A stretch of 64,000 nt of DNA, taken from contig JAOPYI010000033.1 of NCBI GenBank assembly GCA_025964675.1, positions 26,974 through 90,973 on the forward strand. Direction: 5' to 3'. Of this stretch, positions 41,379 through 50,286 are shown in pieces. How positions within the stretch are numbered: the first letter of the stretch is position 1; every line of letters starts with the position of its first letter. The position numbers were made by a program, and so were the translations under genes. Source of the DNA: Sphaerisporangium sp. (GTDB lineage Bacteria; Actinomycetota; Actinomycetes; Streptosporangiales; Streptosporangiaceae). The notes under the pieces are model-generated. The model saw only the letters and a list, made by a program, of their open reading frames with translations. It was not told the origin of the DNA and did no database searches.

Positions 41379-42208
41379 TCGAGATGCTCCAGTACGACTT
41401 CATGTGGCGTGCGCTGATCGCCGCGCTGCTCGTCGGCCTGGCCGCTCCTGCCGTGGGCACCTTCATCGTGCAGCGGCGGCTCGCCCTGCTCGGCGACGGC
41501 ATCGGTCACGTCGCGCTGACCGGAGTGGCGCTCGGCTTCCTCACAGGCACGGCGCCCGTGCTCACCGCCGTCGGGGTGGCGGTCCTCGGCGCGGTGGCAA
41601 TCGAGCTGGTCCGCGCGCGCGGCCGTACGACGGGCGACGTCGCGCTGGCGCTGCTGTTCTACGGCGGCATCGCGGGCGGCGTGCTGCTGATCGGGCTGGC
41701 CCCCGGCGGCAGCAACTCCACGCTCACGTCCTACCTGTTCGGCTCGATCAGCAGCGTCACCTCGCAGGACGTGTGGGTCATCGGGGTGCTGGCGGCCTTC
41801 GTGCTGGGCGTGGTGGCGATCTTCGGCCGCGAGCTGTTCGTGCTCTGCCAGGACGAGGAGGTCGCCAAGGTCAACGGGCTCCCCGTGCGCTTTCTGAGCC
41901 TGCTCATAGCGGTGACCGCCGCGCTGACCGTCGTGATCGCGATGCGGGTGGTCGGCCTGCTCCTGGTCAGCGCGCTCATGGTGGTGCCCGTGGCCACGAG
42001 CCAGCAGGTCACCCGGGGCTTCAGCACGACCATGCTGCTGGCGATGGTGCTCGGCGTCGTGTCGACGGTCGGGGGGCTCACCTCCGCGTTCTACGCCAGC
42101 GTCGCGCCGGGGGCGGCGATCGTGCTCCTCGCGCTGACGGGCTTCGTCCTCGCCCTCGGTGTAGGTAGATTCGTACGGCGAGGTCGTACACACCGGGCCG
42201 GCCCATGA
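41375..42208 (+). CDS. znuB: Zinc ABC transporter permease
   Basis: Polytopic membrane protein of 277 residues with about eight hydrophobic helices, of the ABC-3 family. The LALLGDGIGHVALTGVALGFLTG segment near the N-terminus is characteristic of metal permeases. It completes the ZnuABC importer encoded by the overlapping genes; GTG 41375 overlaps the ATPase stop. Cysteine and basic-rich residues at the very C-terminus (RFVRRGRTHRAGP) face the cytosol. zur follows after 34 bases. Confidence 0.94.
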   Translation: MIEMLQYDFMWRALIAALLVGLAAPAVGTFIVQRRLALLGDGIGHVALTGVALGFLTGTAPVLTAVGVAVLGAVAIELVRARGRTTGDVALALLFYGGIAGGVLLIGLAPGGSNSTLTSYLFGSISSVTSQDVWVIGVLAAFVLGVVAIFGRELFVLCQDEEVAKVNGLPVRFLSLLIAVTAALTVVIAMRVVGLLLVSALMVVPVATSQQVTRGFSTTMLLAMVLGVVSTVGGLTSAFYASVAPGAAIVLLALTGFVLALGVGRFVRRGRTHRAGP

Positions 42209-42242
42209 ACCCGCGGCCAGGCCGTACACAGGAGCGCAGTCG

Positions 42243-42632
42243 ATGACGAACCGCCGAGACGCCGTGCGGGAAATCCTCGTCCACAGTGAGGGTTTCCGCA
42301 GCGCGCAGGACATCTACGCCCAGCTGCGCGCCGACGGCGCCAAGATCGGTCTCACCACCGTGTACCGGGCCCTCCAGGCGCTGGCCGACAACGGCCAGGT
42401 CGACATGCTGCGCACCGACGACGGCGAGTCGGTCTACCGCGCCTGCGCCACCGGCACCCACCACCATCACCTGGTCTGCCGCCGCTGCGGGCGCACGGTA
42501 GAGGTCGCCGGGCCCGCCGTCGAGCGCTGGGCGGAGACCGTGGGCGCCGAGCACGGCTTCACGGCGATCACCCACACCGTCGAGGTCTTCGGCACCTGCC
42601 CCTCCTGCACGGCCATCAAGTCGGCGGGCTGA
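42243..42632 (+). CDS. zur: Zinc uptake regulator Zur (Fur family)
   Basis: A 129-residue repressor with the Fur-type winged helix (EGFRSAQDIYAQLRADG, KIGLTTVYRALQALADNGQVD) and zinc-binding HHHHLVCRRCGRTVEV, then GTCPSC. It occupies the usual place of Zur right after the zinc importer, and the Zur-type box at 39532 in the operon promoter fits it. With zinc bound it should repress znuABC and other zinc-independent paralogue genes. The gene is full length, and the GGAG ribosome-binding site lies ten bases upstream. Confidence 0.94.
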   Translation: MTNRRDAVREILVHSEGFRSAQDIYAQLRADGAKIGLTTVYRALQALADNGQVDMLRTDDGESVYRACATGTHHHHLVCRRCGRTVEVAGPAVERWAETVGAEHGFTAITHTVEVFGTCPSCTAIKSAG

Positions 42633-42854
42633 TCCCGTAGGCCTGCCTCCCCACCACCCCGAACCCCGTACGCCCGCCTCATCCCTCGTACGGCCACGGC
42701 CCGGCCGGAGGGATGGTGACGATGTGCTTTCGCGGTGACCTTGGACGGCCTCCTGAGGGGATACGCTTCCGGGACGGGGAGCCGGAGCGCGAGCGGCATC
42801 CGAGTCACACCGGCCGCCGTTGCCCTGCCCGCGCCTCTTCCGACGGGAGACGAC

Positions 42855-43403
42855 ATGCCATTCAGCCACGACATGGTGTGCTCGCTCGCGGCCGTCGCGG
42901 ACCTGATCAACACCGCGCCAGAGACGGGTGGTCCCGAGGGCCTGGCCGCCACCGCCGACCTGGAGGCGTTCGTCAGGCGCCACGAGATGAGCGGCATCGA
43001 GGCCGTCGGCGCGGCCGACCTTGCGCAGGTGCGCGCCGTGCGCACGACGTTCCACGAGGTCTTCACCGCCCCAGACCCGGCCACCGCGGTCACCCGGCTG
43101 AACGTCCTGCTGGAGCGCACCCAGATCGCCGCTCGCCTGACCGAGCACGACGGCTTCCCCCTGCACGTGCACTACTTCGCGCCGGGCGCGTCGGTGGCCC
43201 AGCATCTGGCCGCCGACTGCGGGGTCGCGCTGGCCCACCTGCTGGTCGAGGGCGAGTGGGAGCGGCTGCGCACCTGCTCCGCCCCTGACTGCGACAAGGT
43301 TTTCGTCGACGAGTCCCGCAACCGCTCCCGGGTCTACTGCGACAGCCGCACCTGCGGGAACCGCATGCACGTCGCCGCCTACCGGGCCCGCCGCAGAGCC
43401 TGA
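42855..43403 (+). CDS. CGNR zinc finger domain protein
   Basis: A 182-residue actinobacterial regulator-type protein. The N-terminal region (SLAAVADLINTAPETGG) starts an alpha-helical domain, and the C-terminal CGNR zinc finger (CSAPDCDKVFVDESRNRSRVYCDSRTCGNRMHVAAYR) contains the ligand cysteines and the eponymous CGNR. ATG 42855 follows GGGAG. The family is thought to bind DNA. It follows zur after 222 bases, so it is probably a separate transcript, but the zinc context is notable. Target genes unknown. Confidence 0.92.
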   Translation: MPFSHDMVCSLAAVADLINTAPETGGPEGLAATADLEAFVRRHEMSGIEAVGAADLAQVRAVRTTFHEVFTAPDPATAVTRLNVLLERTQIAARLTEHDGFPLHVHYFAPGASVAQHLAADCGVALAHLLVEGEWERLRTCSAPDCDKVFVDESRNRSRVYCDSRTCGNRMHVAAYRARRRA

Positions 43404-43527
43404 GGCCCCCGCATGCAAAGGTCCTGGATCGACAGGCCGAAACCGGCGGATATCCGCACGGGATAGATTTTCCTGGGACCGAGGCCCGATTATGCGGGCG
43501 GATCGCCCTCAAGTATGCGAGGCCCAG

Positions 43528-44565
43528 ATGTTCGGGATCATTCGCCCGTGCGGGCAACACTCCTGCCCGTCGCTGCGCCGCGCCTGGCTGGCGCATCTGT
43601 GCGGGCTCTGCCTGACCCTGCGCGACGGGCAGGGACAGGGCGCCCGGCTGGCCACCAACTACGACGGCCTGATCATCTCGGTGCTCGCCGAGGCGCAGGG
43701 GACGGCCTCACCGCACCGGACCGCCGGTCCCTGCGCGCTGCGCGGGTTCAGGCGGGCCGACGTGGTGGACGCCCGCGCGCAAGGGGTGCGGCTGGCCGCC
43801 ACGGTGTCGCTCGTCCTTGCGGCGGGCAAGCTCCGCGACCACGTGGCCGACGGCGACGCCTCCCCCGGCACCGGCCTGGCCGGCAGACGTCTGGCGGCCC
43901 GCTGGGAGGCGGCCGGCGCCCGCATGGGAGCCTCGATCGGCTTCGACACCGCCGTACTGGCCTCGACGATCGACCGCCAGCTCGACCTCGAAGGTGAGGC
44001 GGGGCTCGCTCTGCTCGAGCTGACGGGCCCTACGGAGGAGGCGGTGGCCGCCGCGTTCACCTACACCGCGACGCTCGCGGGAAGGCCGGGCAACGCGGCG
44101 CCGCTGGCCGAGGCGGGCCGGTTCTTCGGGCGGATCGCCCACCTGCTGGACGCGGTAGAGGACCGGGAGGACGACGGCGAGCGGGGAGCGTTCAACCCGC
44201 TCACCGCGACCGGCACCACCCGCGAGGAGGCCAGGCGGCTCTGCGACGACGCCGCGCACGGCCTCGATCTCGCCCTGCGCGAGGTGGAGCTGGAGGAGCG
44301 GCACCTGGTGGACGTGCTTCTGGGCGCCGAGGTGAGGCGAGCGGTGGAACGGACCTTCGCCGACCCGGCGCCCGCGGGCTCGTACCGAAGGCCCGGGTTC
44401 CTCCGGAAGTCCGCCGCCGGGGTGGCGACCTTGTTCACCTGCGGGATATGGCGCCCGAGGTGGAGCCAGAGGAAGGACAGGCCCTGCGATGACCGCTGCT
44501 ACCTGCGGTCCTGCGACTGCTGCGACTGCTGCAGCTCATGCGACTGCTGCGACTGCTGCACCTGA
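43528..44565 (+). CDS. DUF5685 family protein with a 12-cysteine C-terminal tail
   Basis: A 345-residue protein starting MFGIIRPC-x-HSC with a conserved Cys/His start (CGQHSCPSLRRAWLAHLCGLC) and a long helical body that contains a Glu-rich segment near the C-terminal third. The last 26 residues hold 12 cysteines in CDCCDCC units, written twice in the DNA by an exact 21-base direct repeat. I recall that DUF5685 proteins often end in a Cys-rich tail, and that they are described as regulators with no firm function. ATG 43528 is preferred over 43492 because family members start there. Its position after zur and a CGNR zinc finger suggests, without proof, a zinc- or metal-related job such as binding or insertion. 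Confidence 0.88.
   Translation: MFGIIRPCGQHSCPSLRRAWLAHLCGLCLTLRDGQGQGARLATNYDGLIISVLAEAQGTASPHRTAGPCALRGFRRADVVDARAQGVRLAATVSLVLAAGKLRDHVADGDASPGTGLAGRRLAARWEAAGARMGASIGFDTAVLASTIDRQLDLEGEAGLALLELTGPTEEAVAAAFTYTATLAGRPGNAAPLAEAGRFFGRIAHLLDAVEDREDDGERGAFNPLTATGTTREEARRLCDDAAHGLDLALREVELEERHLVDVLLGAEVRRAVERTFADPAPAGSYRRPGFLRKSAAGVATLFTCGIWRPRWSQRKDRPCDDRCYLRSCDCCDCCSSCDCCDCCT
44512..44559 (+). repeat. Exact 21-base direct repeat encoding the CDCCDCC tail
   Basis: Two identical 21-base copies (44512-44532 and 44539-44559) separated by AGCTCA, themselves made of TGCGACTGC-like units. They encode the Cys-rich end of the DUF5685 protein, and could expand or contract by slippage. Confidence 0.85.
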
Positions 44566-44600
44566 GATGTCGCGAGGGCTCAGACCTGGTCGGGGACGGC

Positions 44601-45374
44601 TCAGACCTGGTTCGGGAGGGCTCCGCCGTACCTGCGGTCACGCTTGGCGTAGATCTCGCACGCCTGCCAGAGGTCACGGCGGTCGAAGTCGGGCCAGAGC
44701 TGGTTGAGGAACACCATCTCGGCGTACGCCGACTGCCAGAGCAGGAAGTTGGAGGTGCGCTGCTCGCCGGACGACCGTACGAAGAGATCGACGTCGGGGA
44801 TGTCGGGCTCGTCAAGGTAGCGGGCGAAGGTGCGCTCTGAGACCTTCTCCGGCTTGACCCGGCCCGAAGCGATGTCCTGCGCGAGCTTCACGGCGGCGTC
44901 GACGATCTCGGCCCGGCCGCCGTAGTTGACGCAGAACTGCAGGGTCAGGGTGCGGTTGTTCCTCGTCATCTCCTCGGCGTCCTGAAGCTCGCTGATAACA
45001 CTCTTCCAGAGCCGCCCCGGCCGCCCGGCCCAGCGCACACGTACGCCCATGGCGTGCAGATCGTCGCGGCGCCGCCGGATCACGTCGCGGTTGAACCCCA
45101 TCAGGAATCGCACCTCGTCCGGCGACCGCCGCCAGTTCTCGGTGGAGAAGGCGTAGGCCGACAGGTTGGGGACGCCGAGCTCGATGGCGCCCTCGATCAC
45201 GTCGAACAGCGAGGCCTCGCCCGCCTTGTGACCCTCGGTTCTGGCAAGCCCCCGCGCCTTCGCCCAGCGCCCGTTGCCGTCCATGACGATCGCGACGTGC
45301 CGGGGGACCAGCTCCCGCGGGATCGGCGGCGGGACGGCGCCTGAGGGGTGAGGGGTGGGCGGGCGGACTTTCAC
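44601..45374 (-). CDS. uppS: Isoprenyl transferase (undecaprenyl/decaprenyl diphosphate synthase)
   Basis: A 257-residue cis-prenyltransferase that condenses isopentenyl diphosphate units to make the lipid carrier for peptidoglycan and arabinogalactan-like polymers. The signature [12 protein letters not shown] (31-42, catalytic D32), [29 protein letters not shown] and the C-terminal [15 protein letters not shown] are intact. GTG 45374 is used because AGGAG lies nine bases upstream and the family begins there; a longer frame continues upstream through recO in another reading frame and is not real. It sits downstream of recO, an order I recall from Streptomyces. Confidence 0.96.
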   Translation of the reverse strand: MKVRPPTPHPSGAVPPPIPRELVPRHVAIVMDGNGRWAKARGLARTEGHKAGEASLFDVIEGAIELGVPNLSAYAFSTENWRRSPDEVRFLMGFNRDVIRRRRDDLHAMGVRVRWAGRPGRLWKSVISELQDAEEMTRNNRTLTLQFCVNYGGRAEIVDAAVKLAQDIASGRVKPEKVSERTFARYLDEPDIPDVDLFVRSSGEQRTSNFLLWQSAYAEMVFLNQLWPDFDRRDLWQACEIYAKRDRRYGGALPNQV

Positions 45375-45412
45375 GGTCTGCTTCTCCTGTGCGTGTCTGG
45401 ATGGAGGCGCCC

Positions 45413-46141
45413 TCAGACGCGCTCGACGTGTCGTAGCGAGCGTATTCCGTGTTCGAGATGCCATTGAAGGTAGGCCGCGACCAGGCCGCTGCATTCGGTG
45501 CGGTGGCGCTGCTCGGAGGCGTCGGCCGAGTCCCAGTCGCCGCGCGAGAGCGCGATCATGAGGCCGATCGTCTCGGCGGCGGGCACGGCCGCTCCGGGGG
45601 GGCGGCAACCGCCGCACACCACGCCGCCCGCGGCGATGGCGAAGGCCCTGATCGCGGGGGTCGAGCAGCGGGCGCAGGAGTCGAGGGCGGGGGCGTACCC
45701 CGCGACCGCGAGGGACCGCAGGAAGTACGCGTCGAGGACGAGCCTGGCCTCGTGGCCTCCCTCGACGAGCGTGCGCAGCCCGCCGACGAGCAGCAGGAAC
45801 TGCCGGAGCGCGGGCTCCTTCTCGCCCACGGTGAGCCGGTCGGCGGTCTCGAGCATGGCGGTGCCCGCGGTGTAGCGCGGGTAGTCGGAGACCAGCGCCT
45901 GGCCGTAGGGCCGGAGCGTCTCGGCCTGCGTGATCACGTCGAGCGACCGCCCGGTGTGAAGCTGCAGGTCGACGTGGGTGAAGGGCTCGAGCCGCGCCCC
46001 GAACCTGGACATGGTGCGCCGGACGCCCTTGGCGACCCCCCGCACCTTGCCCGTGCGCTTGGTGAGGACCGTGACGATGCGGTCGGCCTCGCCCAGCTTC
46101 TGGGTGCGGAGCACGACGCCCTCGTCGCGGTAGAGGTTCAC
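45413..46141 (-). CDS. recO: DNA repair protein RecO
   Basis: A 242-residue RecFOR-pathway protein that anneals single strands and loads RecA. The N-terminal OB-fold ([40 protein letters not shown]) and the zinc-binding [24 protein letters not shown], with four cysteines, are typical of actinobacterial RecO. The GTG start has a TAGACT hexamer seven bases upstream, so a leaderless message is likely. uppS follows 38 bases downstream, probably in one transcript. Confidence 0.95.
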   Translation of the reverse strand: MNLYRDEGVVLRTQKLGEADRIVTVLTKRTGKVRGVAKGVRRTMSRFGARLEPFTHVDLQLHTGRSLDVITQAETLRPYGQALVSDYPRYTAGTAMLETADRLTVGEKEPALRQFLLLVGGLRTLVEGGHEARLVLDAYFLRSLAVAGYAPALDSCARCSTPAIRAFAIAAGGVVCGGCRPPGAAVPAAETIGLMIALSRGDWDSADASEQRHRTECSGLVAAYLQWHLEHGIRSLRHVERV

Positions 46142-46375
46142 CCGCCCAGTCTAGGGACGTGGCATCGCCACCGGGTGCCGCACCGGGTGCCCGCGGACTC
46201 AATCGGAAGGTGCTGCCGGGACATGAGAAACAGGATGTGACATCCCCAAAGCGACGAATCAATCTCGGGTCAACCCTGGATGGCATCCTTTGGAAGAACA
46301 GTCACTAAACTTTGCCCCCTGGCGACACCCCCTGATAATCGCCTCCGCCCCCCGCACGCTGCCTGAAAGGGTGAC

Positions 46376-47953
46376 ATGACCCGCGTGGTCCTGCTGGGCA
46401 CCTCGCCCGGCCCGATCGGTTCTCCCGAGCAGCATGTCCCGCCCGGTCGCCTGGCGCTGACGTCGCTTCCCGGCTCGCCCACCGTCCTCGGCCGCCTGTA
46501 CGGTCAGCTGGCCTCGATGGACCCCGAGCCCGTCGCCATCGCCCGTCCGGGCGACTCCGGCGACTACCTGGACTTCCCTGGCGAGGTCGTCGAGTCAGCC
46601 GACCTGGCCGGTGACCTGCGCGCGCTCGCCGATGTCGTGGAGCATGCCACGGACGACCTGTTCATCATCCCCGCCGGCGTCCTGATCCACGACGAGCTGA
46701 TCTACCAGATCACCATGGCCAAGCGCGGCGCGCTGGCGCTGATCGTCAAGGAGCCGCACCAGGAGGACGAGAACGGCGAGCCGCTCCAGCCGGACATCCC
46801 GATCGAAGAGGCGGAGCCTGAGATCGGCGACCGCTTCCTCGAGGGCCTGCCCGTTCGGTTCCGCGCCAGCCGCTCGCGCGTCATCTCCGCCGGCTCGGCC
46901 TACCACGCGGTCACCCGGCCGAACGCCGTGCCGCTCGGCCCGCTCCACCTGCAGCAGCGTCACGCGGCGGCACTCGCCGAGGCGGCCCGCGAGCTGGCCG
47001 ACATGGCCCACCTCTTCGGGCCGGAGGACGACCTCGTCCAGCTGCTCGTGCTCGGCCTGGTCCGCAAGGGCGTCTCCGTCGGCGTCCGTGGCCGCAGGGA
47101 CCTGTTCTTCGCCCGGGTCGGCTCCGAGGCCGAGGCGGACGAGGCCGTGGCGGCCATGTCCGGGTTCGACGAGGACCGCGCTCGTTTGAACAACGCGGTC
47201 AAGGGCGCCGACGGCTTCTTCACGACCTACTTCGTCAGCACCTACTCCCGGTTCATCGCCCGGTGGGCGGCGCGGCGGGGCCTCACACCGAACCAGGTCA
47301 CGCTGATCTCGATCGCGCTCGGCGTTCTCTCGGCGCTGGCCTTCGCCACGGGGACGCGCGCGGGCGCGGTGGCGGGAGGCCTGCTGATCTACTTCGCGTT
47401 CGTCTTCGACTGCGTCGACGGCCAGGTCGCCCGGTACGCCCGCAAGTTCGGCGTGCTCGGCGCGTGGCTGGACGCGACGTTCGACCGCGCCAAGGAGTAC
47501 GTCGTCTTCGCCGGCCTCGCCGTCGGCTCCATCGTGGCGGGCCAGGGCGACGTGTGGACGCTGGCGCTGGTCGCGCTGTCGGTGCAGTCGGTACGGCACC
47601 TGCTCGACTTCTCCTTCGGCGCCGCCAACCGGCGCAAGCCGCCGAACCCCCTGCCGACGCTGGCGCTGAACGCCACCGACGACCGGCCGCTGCGCGACGC
47701 TCTGGATAAGCGCCGGGCCTCGCGCAGCACCGGCGTGCGCGGTCTTCTCAAGATATGGACCGAGGCCGGGCGCTTCCGCGCGGTGTACTGGGCCCGGAAG
47801 ATGATCGTCTTTCCCATCGGTGAGCGCTTCGCCGCCATCGCGATCACCGCGGCCGTGTTCGAGCCCCGGGTCACGTTCCTCACGCTCGTGATCTGGGGCG
47901 GCGTCGCGGCCACCTACATCCTCACCGGACGTCTCATGAGGTCGCTCGCATGA
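46376..47953 (+). CDS. CDP-alcohol phosphatidyltransferase family protein with an extra N-terminal domain
   Basis: A 525-residue membrane protein. The N-terminal half (1-280) is cytosolic, with a nucleotidyltransferase-like beginning (RVVLLGTSPGPIG...) but no motif I can assign. The C-terminal half is a CDP-alcohol phosphotransferase with the complete signature DG-x2-AR-x8-G-x3-D-x3-D, read in DCVDGQVARYARKFGVLG and AWLDATFD, and about six membrane helices. It should transfer a phospho-alcohol from CDP-alcohol, e.g. to inositol phosphate or a related acceptor. ATG 46376 follows AAAGGG. It overlaps the DUF5941 gene by four bases; I recall the two as one fused protein in Streptomyces. Confidence 0.88.
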   Translation: MTRVVLLGTSPGPIGSPEQHVPPGRLALTSLPGSPTVLGRLYGQLASMDPEPVAIARPGDSGDYLDFPGEVVESADLAGDLRALADVVEHATDDLFIIPAGVLIHDELIYQITMAKRGALALIVKEPHQEDENGEPLQPDIPIEEAEPEIGDRFLEGLPVRFRASRSRVISAGSAYHAVTRPNAVPLGPLHLQQRHAAALAEAARELADMAHLFGPEDDLVQLLVLGLVRKGVSVGVRGRRDLFFARVGSEAEADEAVAAMSGFDEDRARLNNAVKGADGFFTTYFVSTYSRFIARWAARRGLTPNQVTLISIALGVLSALAFATGTRAGAVAGGLLIYFAFVFDCVDGQVARYARKFGVLGAWLDATFDRAKEYVVFAGLAVGSIVAGQGDVWTLALVALSVQSVRHLLDFSFGAANRRKPPNPLPTLALNATDDRPLRDALDKRRASRSTGVRGLLKIWTEAGRFRAVYWARKMIVFPIGERFAAIAITAAVFEPRVTFLTLVIWGGVAATYILTGRLMRSLA

Positions 47954-48669
47954 TCACCCACCCGCAGACCGCCGCAACCCCCGTCCCCGACCCCGACGAG
48001 GAGCGCCGCCGCATCCAGACGGCACGCCTGCTCGCCTACCGCGACGACGGGCCCGTGGTGGCGCTGCTCCGCGCCAGGATGGGCCCCGGGCTGCCTCCGG
48101 TGCCCGCCGGGCTGGCCGCGCTGCTGGCCGTGATCGCCATCGGCGTGAGCGGCGTGCTCGGCGACGGCAATGGGCCCATCATGCTGCTTCCCGTGCTGGT
48201 GATGGTGGCCCTGATGGTGCCGACCGCGCCGCGCGACCACCTCGGCCGGTTCGACTGGCTGGCCCCGCCGCTGATCAGGGGCACCGAGTTCCTCATGATC
48301 ATCGTGCTCGGGCTGGCCGCGGGCACGCCCAAGTGGCTGCTGTTCGTCCTGATCTACGTCGTCGGCTACCACACCTACGACACGGTGTACCGCACGCGGC
48401 AGAGCATCTGGCCCGCTGCGTGGGTGTTCCAGGCCGGTCTCGGCTGGGAGGTCCGCCTGCTGCTCCTCGGCGCGGGAGCGGCACTGGGCGTGCTCACCTG
48501 GGTGGTCGCCGTGATGTCGGTGTACCTCGGCGTGCTGTTCGCCATCGAGAGCGTCACCAGCTGGGTGCGCCTCGACAAGCAGACCGCGCTCGCCCAGGCC
48601 TCCGACGACCTCGAGGCGTCTCCCGAGGACGACCTGGAGCAGGCCACCGGCGACGCCGAGAAGGCGTAG
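47950..48669 (+). CDS. DUF5941-like membrane protein
   Basis: A 239-residue polytopic protein. A polar N-terminal tail of about 45 residues (TPVPDPDEERRRIQTARLLAYRDDGPVV) is followed by five or six hydrophobic helices and an acidic C-terminal tail. The core (HLGRFDWLAPPLIRGTEFLMIIVLG...YHTYDTVYR) matches what I recall as DUF5941, usually found at the end of CDP-alcohol phosphotransferase proteins. The ATG at 47950 overlaps the preceding stop (ATGA), so the pair should form a stoichiometric complex. No catalytic residues recognised. Confidence 0.82.
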   Translation: MITHPQTAATPVPDPDEERRRIQTARLLAYRDDGPVVALLRARMGPGLPPVPAGLAALLAVIAIGVSGVLGDGNGPIMLLPVLVMVALMVPTAPRDHLGRFDWLAPPLIRGTEFLMIIVLGLAAGTPKWLLFVLIYVVGYHTYDTVYRTRQSIWPAAWVFQAGLGWEVRLLLLGAGAALGVLTWVVAVMSVYLGVLFAIESVTSWVRLDKQTALAQASDDLEASPEDDLEQATGDAEKA

Positions 48670-48686
48670 GCGCCTGCCAGACACGC

Positions 48687-48721
48687 GAAGGCCGGGTGGG
48701 GTCTCCTCCACCCGGACCTTC
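48687..48721. terminator. Terminator after the DUF5941 gene
   Basis: GAAGG-CCGGGTGG pairs with CCACCCGG-A-CCTTC (one bulged A) around an eight-base loop, 18 bases after the stop. Confidence 0.75.
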
Positions 48722-48799
48722 ACCAAGATTGGTGACACTTGAAGTTCGGAGTCACGCCGGACTGTGTGACGCACGCGGAACGGCCTGTATACAGTCATC

Positions 48800-49270
48800 G
48801 TGGAATTGGACGCGCTTGATCGTGCGATTGTCGGAGCCCTGGTCGAGGATGCCCGATCTACGTATGCCGAAATAGGGCATCAAATCGGCCTGTCGGCCCC
48901 TGCGGTCAAGCGGAGGGTCGATCGGCTGCTGAACACCGGAGCCATCACCGGTTTCACTGCGCGCGTGGAGCCCTCGGCGCTCGGCTGGACAACCGAGGCC
49001 TACGTCGAGCTGTTCTGCAGGGGCAAGACCTCCCCCGCCGAGATCGGCCTGGCCGTCGCGCGCCATCCCGAGGTGATCTCCGCCTGCACGATCACCGGCG
49101 AGGCCGACGCGCTGCTGCACATCCGCGCCAAGGACGTCCGCCACGTCGAGCAGGTGATCGAGCGCGTCGCCTCCGAGCCGTTCGTCGTGCGCACCAAGAG
49201 CGCGATCGTGCTGTCGCGCCTCATCGACGACACCGCCCACGCGCGCGACGGAGCAGCCCGCGACGCCTGA
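48800..49270 (+). CDS. Lrp/AsnC family transcriptional regulator
   Basis: A 156-residue regulator with an N-terminal AsnC helix-turn-helix (LDRAIVGALVEDARSTYAEIGHQIGLSAPAVKRRVDRL) and the C-terminal RAM domain (ARVEPSALGWTTEAYVELFCRG, ISACTITGEADALLHI). GTG 48800 lies seven bases after TATACA, a likely -10, suggesting a leaderless message. It stands immediately upstream of ddaH and rocD on the same strand, so it probably senses an amino acid and controls arginine-derived amine catabolism. Confidence 0.92.
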   Translation: MELDALDRAIVGALVEDARSTYAEIGHQIGLSAPAVKRRVDRLLNTGAITGFTARVEPSALGWTTEAYVELFCRGKTSPAEIGLAVARHPEVISACTITGEADALLHIRAKDVRHVEQVIERVASEPFVVRTKSAIVLSRLIDDTAHARDGAARDA

Positions 49271-49286
49271 CCGCCCGACATCTCCG

Positions 49287-49298
49287 CGAAACATTTCG
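49287..49298. promoter_or_regulatory. Possible Lrp-type binding site upstream of ddaH
   Basis: CGAAACATTTCG, a 12-base palindrome (CGAAA-CA-TTTCG) in the AT-richer gap between the Lrp-type gene and ddaH. Lrp proteins bind degenerate AT-rich dyads, so this is suggestive only. Confidence 0.3.
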
Positions 49299-49485
49299 TT
49301 ACCTGCGCGACACCAAACCGAAGCGACCTAAACCGCAATTCCCGACAAGCACAATAAATCGCCGTTCGAGCACTGATGCACGCAACCGATCCCCGGGAGC
49401 GCGCAAGCTCCACGCCTGGCCCGTACCTGCCGCCGTTCCTAGGCTGAAGCCATCCCTGACCAGCCGTTTTCCGACGGAGTGATAG

Positions 49486-50286
49486 ATGGCGCACAGCCGG
49501 CACTACCTCATGTGTCGTCCCGACCACTTCGCGGTCGAGTACGCGATCAACCCATGGATGGACCCGAGCGCGGGCGCTGACGCAGCCACCGCCGTCCGCC
49601 AGTGGGAGCGGCTCAAGGACGTCTACGAGGAGCTGGGCCACACGGTCAGCCTGATCGATCCGATCGAGGGGCTGCCCGACATGGTCTTCGCCGCCAACGG
49701 CGCGCTAGTGGTCGGCGGCCGGGTCTACGGCGCGAGGTTCGCCACCCCCGAGCGCGCCGCCGAGGGACCCGCCTACCTTCGCTGGTTCACCGGCAACGGG
49801 TACGGTCCGGCCATGGAGGCGTCGGAGACCAATGAAGGCGAGGGCGACTTCCTCACTCTCGACGAGGTGATCCTGGCCGGCACCGGCTTCCGCACCGCCA
49901 TCACCGCGCACAAGGAGGCCCAGGAGTTCCTCGGCCGACCCGTGGTGACCCTCCAGCTGGTCGACCCCCGCTACTACCACCTCGACACCGCGCTGTTCCC
50001 GATCGACGGGCGCAACGTGGCGTACTACCCGGGCGCGTTCTCGCCGGGCAGCCAGGAGGTGCTCCGGCGCATGTTCCCCGACGCCGTCCTCGCCTGCGCC
50101 GACGACGCGGCCGTGCTCGGCCTCAACGCCGTCAGCGACGGCCACAACGTGGTGGTCAACGTCGAGGCGGGCGAGTTGGCGCTGGAGCTGAAGCGCCGGG
50201 GGCTCAACGTCATCCCCGTCGACCTGAGTGAGCTTCGCAAGGCCGGCGGCGGTCCGAAGTGCTGCACACTGGAGATCCGCGCATGA
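49486..50286 (+). CDS. ddaH: Dimethylarginine dimethylaminohydrolase (DDAH-type)
   Basis: A 266-residue guanidino-modifying enzyme that hydrolyses N-omega-methylated arginines to citrulline and methylamine, or arginine-type substrates more generally. The fold starts with YLMCRPDHFAVEYAINPWMDP. The active-site His in PRYYHLDTAL and the catalytic Cys near the C-terminus in GGGPKCCTLEIRA are present, as is NEGEGDF. It overlaps rocD by four bases (ATGA), and an Lrp-type gene is upstream. Together they could convert methylarginine into glutamate semialdehyde. Arginine-deiminase-like activity is an alternative within the superfamily. Confidence 0.93.
   Translation: MAHSRHYLMCRPDHFAVEYAINPWMDPSAGADAATAVRQWERLKDVYEELGHTVSLIDPIEGLPDMVFAANGALVVGGRVYGARFATPERAAEGPAYLRWFTGNGYGPAMEASETNEGEGDFLTLDEVILAGTGFRTAITAHKEAQEFLGRPVVTLQLVDPRYYHLDTALFPIDGRNVAYYPGAFSPGSQEVLRRMFPDAVLACADDAAVLGLNAVSDGHNVVVNVEAGELALELKRRGLNVIPVDLSELRKAGGGPKCCTLEIRA

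Noticed and set aside
44601..46286. A 561-residue fused UppS protein
   Set aside because: The extra N-terminal half is recO read in the wrong frame; the ribosome-binding site and family start place UppS at 45374.
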